NCBI GenBank assembly: GCA_947095585.1
Contig: OX352763.1
Location: 119,583,287-119,647,286, forward strand
Direction: 5' to 3'
Length of the DNA: 64,000 bases
Origin: Nephrocerus scutellatus
Lineage: Eukaryota; Arthropoda; Insecta; Diptera; Pipunculidae
The position numbers and the translations under genes were made by a program. Shown here piece by piece: positions 56,936 to 64,000 of the stretch (its first letter is position 1; each line of letters starts with the position of its first letter). Under the pieces are notes generated by a model that was not told the DNA's origin, did no database searches, and worked only from the letters and a program-made list of their open reading frames with translations.

Positions 56936-58354
56936 AAAGACCCCAAAAAGACCCCTATAAAACCCACAAAATACCTACAAAAGACCCTTAAAAATCCCTT
57001 AAAAGTCCTTCAAAAGACCCTTAAAGGACACAAAAGACCCACAAAATAGGCATTAAAAGACCCTTAAAAGACCCAAAAAAACCATCCAAGAGACCCTCAA
57101 AAGACCCCCAAAAGACCTCAAAAAGACAAGAAAAGAACACCAAAAAGGGCATTAAAAGACCCCAAAAAAACCCCATAAGACCTCCAAAAGACCCGAAAAG
57201 AACCCCAAAAGACCAACAAAAGACCAACATAAAAAGGCATTAAAAAAGGCCCTTAAAAGACCCTCTGAAGACCACCAAAAGACCCCCATAGACCTCCAAA
57301 AGACCCGAAAAGAACCCAAAAAGACCCACAAAAGACCCACAGAAGACCAACATAAAAAGGCATTAAAAAAGGCCCTTAAAGACCCTCTGAAGACCACCAA
57401 AAGACCCTCATAGACCTCAAAGACCCGAAAAGACCCACAAAAGACCTCCAAAAGACCCACAAAAGACCCATAAATGACCCACAAAAGACCCACGAATGAC
57501 CCACAGAAGACAACATTAAAAAGCATTAAAAAGGCCCTTAAAAGACCACCAAAAGACCCCCATAAGACCTCCAAAAGACCCACAAAAGACCCACTAAAGA
57601 CCTCCAAAAGACCCACAAAAGACCCACAAAAGACCCATAAATGACCCATAAATGACCCACAAAAGACCCACAGAAGACCAACATAAAAAGGCATTAAAAA
57701 AGGCCCTTAAAAGACCATCTAAAGACCCTCTAAAGACCAAAAGACCCCCATAAGACCTCCAAAAGACCCGAAAAGACCCGAAAAGACCCACAAATGACCC
57801 ACAAAAGACCTCCAAAAGACCCACATAAGACCCACAAAAGACCCTCAAAAGACCCACAAAAGACCCACGAATGACCAACAGAAGACAACATAAAAAAGCA
57901 TTAAAAAGGCCCTTAAAAGACCACCAAAAGACCCCCATAGACCTCCAAAAGACCCACAAAAGACCCAAAAATGACCCACAAAAGACCCATAAATGACCCA
58001 CAAAAGACCCATAAATGACCCACAAAAGACCTCCAAATGACCCACAAAAGACCCACAGAAGACCAACATAAAAAGGCATTAAAAAAGGCCCTTAAAAGAC
58101 TCTCTAAAGACCACCAAAAGACCCCCATAAGACCTCCAAAAGACCCGAAAAGACCCACAAATGACCCACAAAAGACCTCCAAAACACCCACAAAAGACCC
58201 ACAAAAGACCCACAAAAGACCCACAAAAGACCTCCAAAAGATCCACAAAAGACCAACAAAAGAGGCATTAAAAGACCCTTAAAACCTTTAAGACCCTCAA
58301 AAGACCCTAAAAAGACCCTCAAAAGACCCCCAAAATATCCCCAAAAGACCCACA
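56936..58354. repeat. Long minisatellite of ~10-11-bp units (CAAAAGACCCA) with higher-order structure
   Basis: About 1.4 kb of AAAAGACCC-type units with CTCC, CACA and ATGA variants. A spacer beginning AAAAAGGCATTAAAAAAGGC recurs near 57231, 57354, 57517, 57684, 57892 and 58070, so blocks of about 120-210 bp were themselves duplicated. Minus-strand ORFs of the GSFVGLLWVFCGS type are repeat artefacts. Confidence 0.9.
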
Positions 58355-58365
58355 AACTTGTTGAT

Positions 58366-58530
58366 GAAAGCTTCTCAATTCGTCGTTGGGATATACGACA
58401 TTGAATTGCTGATCATCCAGTCCCCATTTGTGTGCAAAAATATACCACGCGCACAACACAAATGGTTTGGAAAAGCTAGGCCTTGCACCGCAACTGGTCT
58501 CTGTCGCGTCAAATATTATTTTATTTTTTT
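58366..58530 (+). mobile_element. tRNA-derived SINE, 5'-truncated copy
   Basis: It begins within the body at GAAAGCTTCTCAATTCGTCG, continues with CCCCATTTGTGTGCAAAAAT, AAGCTAGGCCTTGCACCGCA and TCTGTCGCGTC, and ends AAATATTATTTTATTTT. It abuts the 11-bp minisatellite, and its tRNA-like head is missing. Confidence 0.78.
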
Positions 58531-59639
58531 TTTTTCTAATTTCTACATCAATAGTTTCTTACAACAAACATATAATGTTCTCTCCAATGAAAATTTTTGT
58601 TGTTGTAACAACCACAGGGGCTCCCATATAACTTTTTTTAAATAATAACCCGATTTTATTCCAATTTTTTACTCATATCTATATTTTAAATTAGAGAAAT
58701 CACATGAAAAAATTTAATTTTTATGACTTGGTTTTTTTTATATATTGATAACCTGAAGTCCGACGCGTAACCTGAAGTCGCTAGTACCTAAATGAAACCA
58801 TTTGAATAGGTACTGTAACCAACAGAAACTTCTTGAGGAAAAAAACACGTAAAAAGCATAAAAAACTACCATTGCAGATAAAAGAGCATGCAATAAAATC
58901 AAGTCAGGTGTTTTCACCTTTGAATTCCATCACAAACAACAACGTACTACTCGTACATGCCAAACCAAACTGCCACTTGGTAGCATTCTTGTACAATTCT
59001 CCTATATTGTATCATATACACACATGCAAAAAAAAATGTGAACGGTAATCGAAAACCATTTTGAATTTCATTGTTTGTTTTGTGTTTCCTTAAGCATACG
59101 TTTTCATTCTTCATAAGTCTTGGATACATACTCGTATTTCAAAATATCCTATAGGTATAACACTTCTACCGCAGTACAGGAAAAAGATAATACAAGTGTT
59201 TAAGTTCACAGGGAATTGTCAACTTACATTTGAAATTTACTCGTATAAAAGGTATAAGTTAAACACTTTGATGGAAAATACTAAAACATTATACGACGAA
59301 AATATACATATACCAGAACATACACGGAAGTGATATAGGTAAGCTAAGAAGGTGTGACTAAAGTGGGTAAAATGTCCGGCAACGTTTACTTACTTTCGTG
59401 GTTGCCCAACATTGCAGTCGTAAATCTATTTTTAAAAATCGGAATAAAATCATTTTCGTAGGTAGAAAAAATGCGGTTCTGATATACTGTTGTGATATTC
59501 GTGATCTACGAGAAGGAATACTATAGTGTTGCAAAAAGTTTTGTTATCCTTCGTTTTTCGGGCATAAATATATATATATATATACTTTATATATACATCG
59601 AAACACGCCACACAGTCGTTTATTATCGCCTAATAACAT
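58531..59639. other. Sequence upstream of the Vsx microexon, nothing recognised
   Basis: AT-rich, with an ATATATATATATAT run near 59570. No gene is supported. Confidence 0.4.
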
Positions 59640-60110
59640 AATTGCCGTTGTCTGTTTGTTTGTCTGTTTATGGATATAACGCTTGTATGTCGCCTCATCC
59701 CGCCTAAACCACTATATGTATCGAAGCCATATTTAAACCATATGATCGTTTGGTGCTCCGATAAGTTTAAGTTTTTTTTGCACCTGTTAGGTGGCGCTGT
59801 AGTCGATATAAAAAGTTGTGTTTATGGGTGGATTTGGTTCATATTCATTCACACCATATGTTTGATAAGTTTATGTTTATTTGACACGTTAGGTGGCGCT
59901 GGATTCGAGATATTTACGAAAATTTGTGTTTATGGTTGGATTTGGTTTATATTGACACCATATGTTTTTTATTTGTGCTCCGATAAGTTTATGTTTTTTG
60001 AACCCGTTAGGTACCGATGGAGTTGAGATATTTACGAAAATGTGTGTTTATGGATGGATTTAGTTCATATTGACACCATATGATCGTTTGGCGCTGCTAT
60101 TAAAAATGGT
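59640..60110 (+). repeat. Irregular tandem repeat (GATAAGTTTATGTTT / TTAGGTGGCGCTG units)
   Basis: CCATATG, GATAAGTTTA, CGTTAGGTGGCGCTG, GATATTTACGAAAAT and GTTTATGG-TGGATTTGGTT recur three to four times at roughly 100-125-bp spacing. The 118-codon plus-strand ORF across it follows the repeat and is not taken as a gene. Confidence 0.65.
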
Positions 60111-60164
60111 GAAATGGTACAAAAACAACAAAAACAAAAACAAGAAAATTTCAGCCCTATAGCT

Positions 60165-60750
60165 CATACAAATGGTGGTTAAAAAAGATCTCAAATAACG
60201 ATTAAATGGCACGATTTCAAACCATGACGCGTGCCACACGTAAAACGTGACACACACATTTGCTATTTTGGACTTAGACACTCACAAATTTTCAGCTCTC
60301 TAGGTCGTGTTGAAGGTGGTTAAAGAGGACCTCAAATAAGTCGACAAAAAATCACAAAATTTCAGCTCTCTATAGGTCTTGTCGAAGTTGGTAAAAAAAG
60401 GACCTCTAAGACGTCGAAAAAAAATGTAAAACCATCACGCGCGCCACACATGACGGGCGACATGCGTCATACTCGGAATATAACAAATACCATTTTCGAC
60501 ATAGACACTCACAAAATTTCAGCTTTCTAGGTCGTGTGGAAGTTTGTTAAAAGAAAGTCGAAAAAACATTTTTTCATCCCATCAAACGCGCCACACGCGA
60601 CACGTGTTTTACTCGGAATATAAAAAAATCCTATTTTGGACTCAGACACTGACAAAATTTCAGGTGGTTAAAAAAGACAAAGGACAAGGAAAAAGGAGAA
60701 GGAAGAAAAGTGGTCGAAAATACAGACAAAAAGGGGTCAAGTCTAGTTAA
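60165..60750 (+). repeat. Three tandem-like units of the 'ACGCGCCAC' interspersed repeat
   Basis: The blocks ACGCG-CCACACG, ACTCGGAATATAA, TTTTGGACTTAGACACTCAC, AAAATTTCAGCTCTCTAGGT and GTCGAAAAAA occur repeatedly at about 60230, 60430 and 60590. This is the largest copy in the window of the repeat also seen at 4355 and 56635. Confidence 0.7.
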
Positions 60751-60769
60751 ATAAAAGTTTTTAAAGGTA

Positions 60770-62160
60770 AAAGTGAGTTAATTTGTGTATTAACGCAAAA
60801 ATTCATTCCTCAACAGTGTAGCTATACAACGGATAAGAATTTGCTAGATACAATACACTAAACACAATACTGCGAATTGTCGGTAAGAAAGGGTTGTGAT
60901 AGGATCGATGTATAGACCATCTACATAATTTCGTTATGTTCACAAAAATGTTACCAGCATTGCAGATAGAGTAGTTGCAAAGTATTTTACTGCCGAATTA
61001 AGCTTTTATAAAAATTTTATCTCCAGCATTGCCCTGCAACAACGTGTGATAGTGTGAGTGTGAAAAACATTGTTACCATTGACATGTGTTATTAGAACCA
61101 TTTGTTACAATTATTCTCAACTGTCGAAAGTAAGAAATTATTGTAAACCGCGGTAAGATACGACGCCCCTTTGTTTAGAAATAAGATATAGGAGATCATA
61201 TTTTGGAAAACGATTTTAAAAAATAATAAGATTATTAGGAACTGATAGGAACTTCGGGAACTAAGCCATAGTGTATAACTACGAAGTGCATATGTATGAA
61301 AACGGTAGCCACTGCCCCTTTCTCTTCTTTTTCCATAACTATTAAGGTATAAAAAAATGCAACTTGGTTCAGAAAAATTCCGACGGCTTTTAGATAAAAA
61401 TTAAGATATCCGTAGTAAAATATCAAGAGTCATTTTTAATTTTAAAAGCATATATATGAGTTAATTAGAGTATTTTTACTGCCAACACATGAATTGTTAA
61501 CTATATAGGTAAAGCTAAAATTCCTATAATTAAAAATAATAGAAGGGAAGGACTTAGAGATAAAAATAGCAAATACACGGTGGTTGTTGCTCGTCTGCAT
61601 GTGATTTTTCATAATAGAACTATACCAACAAACTGTTGTTATGGCCACCGTGCCACCCACAGTGCGCTAGTTAGCAATAAAATGCCAACGAGACACTAGC
61701 GAATGCTGTTGTAGTTGCATGCCGTTCCTTTTGGGACGCGACATAGAGGAGCACACCACGAACATTTAAATATGAAATAAAAGAGGAAAATGTTGGTTTG
61801 ACGGGATCCTTAAGTGGTACGCGCGGGTACGATTATGGCAACAATCATCAACTTTAGTGGGGACATAGCCTCCGTTTAAATCACAAAGAGATGCGAAGTG
61901 TCGGTCTTGTGGAAGTAATTGATTTTCTTTTCCAAGTCACAGAATCTAACGAGAATATTTGCATACGAATCGCCTGACACTGAAATACGAGCTAGTTGCG
62001 GTTGATGTATATTGTAAATACGTCTATACATAAATATATTGCAAAGCATTACGAAAGCCAAATAAGATGTACCAAAAAAAAAAAACGTCACTTGTTAACT
62101 TGGAAAATCAATATTAATAATTACCCTGTTTTTCTGTATTTGCTGTAATAATCTGCTTGT
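60770..62160. other. Sequence upstream of the Vsx microexon, nothing recognised
   Basis: I looked here for a missing 5' Vsx exon with a phase-1 donor and did not find a convincing one. Confidence 0.4.
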
Positions 62161-62164
62161 ATGT

Positions 62165-63570
62165 ATATTCATCAACATAGAACTCCTTCAAGCCAACGTC
62201 GAGTTAACTTCGCGAACATTGGATGGGATATATCAAGGTATCTGGGAATTTGAAACCATTCCATCGTCTTTAAAAGAAGGCTTAGTAGGCAAACTCCCCA
62301 AAAAAGGTGATTTGAGCAATTGCGACAACTGGACCTGCTAAACACCATAAACAAAGTTATCTCCTCAATAATAGCTAGGCGCTTACGGAATGCGTTAGAG
62401 CCAATTTTGAGAAAAGAACAAGCAGGATTTCGACCAAACCATTCTTGTACTGATCAATGCTCATAATCATTGAACAGTCAGTTTAGTATCGCTCTCCTCT
62501 GTATATGGTTTTTGTAGATTTTAAACGCGCTTTTGATAGCGTGGGCCGAAACATCATGTGGCAGATTTTGTTTAACTATGGTGTTCCGGAAAAACTCATC
62601 AACATCCTCAAGGAGCTGTACCGCGACTCAACATGCCGATCATCTTGGCTGACCTTTCAACATCTACGGTCATCTTGGCTCACCATTCAACACCTACTCG
62701 GGAGTCAAGCAAGGTTGCACCCTCTCACCTTTGCTTTTCACAATTGTCATCGACTGGCTGATGAAAATATAGTAGCCCGGGTTTACCATGGAATGTTTTT
62801 CACCGCCAAGAAGATCTAGACTAAGCCGATGATATATGTCTCCTATTACAATCGCTATGTGACATGGAGCTAACAAAGTGGGTTTAAAAATTAACGTCTC
62901 AAAAACAAAAGTACTTTGCGTTAACGCTAGTGGAACAAGTGATCTCTCGATTGACGTACTCCAGATAGAGGAAGTCGAAAATTTTTGTTACTTGGACAAC
63001 TGGATGTCAAAAAATTGTGGTGCTAACTCGGATGAGTGCTCTCGTGTAAATAAGGCGCGACACTCCTATAGTATGCTAAATAATATCTAGAACTCCTCGC
63101 AAATCTCTCGGAATCTAAAGCTAACGATCATCATATCAAATGTTCTCTCAGTACTCTTGTATGGCTGCGAAACGTGGCAGGACACAGAGTCAATTGCGAC
63201 GCGCCTCCAAATCTTCGTCAAAAAGTGCTTAAGGCGGATACTGAGAATAAGATGGCCGGACATTATCACCAATCAAGAATTGTGGAGAGTAACGCAGCGG
63301 GAAGCAATCACTATCACCATCATAAAACGAAAATGGAGCTGGATTGGTCATACTTTGAGAAAGCCAGCGGACGATATTACGAAAATAGCGCTCGACTGGA
63401 ATCCACAAGAAAGCCGCCTAGTTGGCCGTCCTAGCAAGACATGGAAAAGGACAATAGAAGAGGAAGCAAGACTCCAGGGGACTTGAAACCTCAAGCGAGT
63501 AAATCGAGTTCGTTGGCGGGCGTTTGTAGAAGCACTATACTCCCCCGGGGAGTAAAGGAAAGAAAGGAAG
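62165..63570 (+). mobile_element. RTE-like retrotransposon relic (RT and C-terminal part)
   Basis: The plus strand reads LLQANVELTSRTLDGIYQGI, LKEGLVGKLPKKGDLSNCDN-W, then FVDFKRAFDSVGRNIMWQIL and GVPEKLINILKELYRDSTCR (62505-62640), GLKINVSKTKVLCVNASGTS, NFCYLDNWMSKNCGANSDEC (62878-63090), YGCETWQDTESIATRLQIFV, KKCLRRILRIRWPDIITNQE and IKRKWSWIGHTLRKPADDIT (63157-63486). The YADD segment is damaged near 62815 and frames change several times. The 3' end (GGAGTAAAGGAAAGAAAGG) is identical in type to the copy at 54331. It lies outside the recognised Vsx exons, upstream of the microexon. Confidence 0.85.
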
Positions 63571-63574
63571 ATAT

Positions 63575-64000
63575 ATCTTTGTCTGGCTGTAAGGTTTTTT
63601 TTTGTCTAGCTGTAATGCTGTTTTTATATACCACTGTGCGGCAACCTTTTTTATTCACAAACAACCTCTTAGTTCTAACAACTTATTAACTGCTATTAAG
63701 AACTTTTAACTACTTGTAACTATTATTAATTACTATAAGTTAGCTTATACTCAACTAGCATTAAAAACTTATTAAAATAACTTCCATTTTTACCGGACTA
63801 TCGGTAGTATAATGTAAAGTCAAATAATCGCTGTAGCCGCATTATTAAAAAATTACCTTAATGTATGAAAAGTTATATTAGTGCCTAAGAACTTCATTAT
63901 GCAGTTTGCTCAATGAATGACTGCAAACAAAGCATAAAACAAGAAAACTACATTTAACAAATACGGCTATTGTGGTAACGTAATTATTGTTCAAGGTCGA
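63575..64000. other. Window end, nothing recognised
   Basis: AT-rich sequence. The first Vsx exon must be beyond this point, or is unrecognised. Confidence 0.4.

Noticed and set aside
57021..58282. ORFs of 70-180 codons with repeated GSFVGLLWVF-type or KDHQKTP-type peptides
   Set aside because: They follow the 10-11-bp minisatellite and have no non-repetitive part.
59670..60026. 118-codon plus-strand ORF with repeated CVYGWIWFI
   Set aside because: It tracks an irregular tandem repeat rather than a protein family.
60060..62091. Minus-strand ORFs as the missing 5' Vsx exon
   Set aside because: None shows a phase-1 donor (G|GT) joined to a credible N-terminal coding sequence with an initiator ATG.

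Overview
The window looks like a stretch of a large, AT-rich, repeat-laden insect genome, most likely a higher fly (Diptera). The reasons are a Vsx-type homeobox gene with insect-like protein sequence, His/Gln/Ala/Ser homopolymer runs in its C-terminus, and a load of decayed non-LTR retrotransposons. The family-level placement (for example a tephritid-like fly) is inference and cannot be settled from this sequence.

The only host gene I can support lies on the minus strand and covers almost the whole window. It is a paired-like, CVC-domain visual system homeobox gene (Vsx1/Vsx2). Four coding exons are visible in transcription order: a 51-nt exon (56516-56466), the exon with homeodomain residues 1-46 (40265-40057), the exon with residues 47-60 and most of the CVC domain (5545-5371), and the 3' terminal coding exon (1891-1218). 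All junctions have GT/AG ends and matching phases (1, 0, 1). The first coding exon(s) and promoter must lie beyond position 64000. The introns are about 16.2 kb, 34.5 kb and 3.5 kb.

The rest is intronic or flanking DNA filled with repeats. (a) A tRNA-derived SINE has at least seven full or partial copies (4796, 15950, 16397, 27588/29440, 35520, 40523, 58366). (b) RTE-like non-LTR elements occur as a plus-strand group (17.2, 21.2, 54.3 and 62.2 kb) and a minus-strand group (8.6-11.4, 35.8-38.0 and 45.4-47.8 kb). (c) RNase H-bearing I/LOA/R1-type elements lie at 15.6, 27.7 and 49-51 kb. (d) Jockey-type fragments lie at 2.8-4.3, 12.6-13.4 and 52.6 kb. (e) An internally deleted Ty3/gypsy pol remnant lies at 31.1-32.1 kb. 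(f) Several tandem arrays have units of about 7, 11, 15, 41, 61, 161 and 175 bp. (g) A palindromic MITE-like element flanked by TTAA lies downstream of the Vsx stop codon. No recognised element has an intact coding frame.

The most informative structures are insertions with readable target-site duplications. An I/LOA-type element sits inside a SINE with an exact 12-bp duplication. An RTE-like copy has an 11-bp duplication and a GATGAT tail. A second RTE-like copy has an 8-bp duplication. Two SINE copies have 10-bp duplications. A 1.36-kb heptamer minisatellite is embedded in an RTE copy and is open in long frames on both strands. I found no CRISPR array, operon or other self-contained new system. 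The least explained segment is 25.2-26.8 kb: a TATA box, a 41-bp repeat array, an unidentified ORF of about 100 codons and AATAAA.
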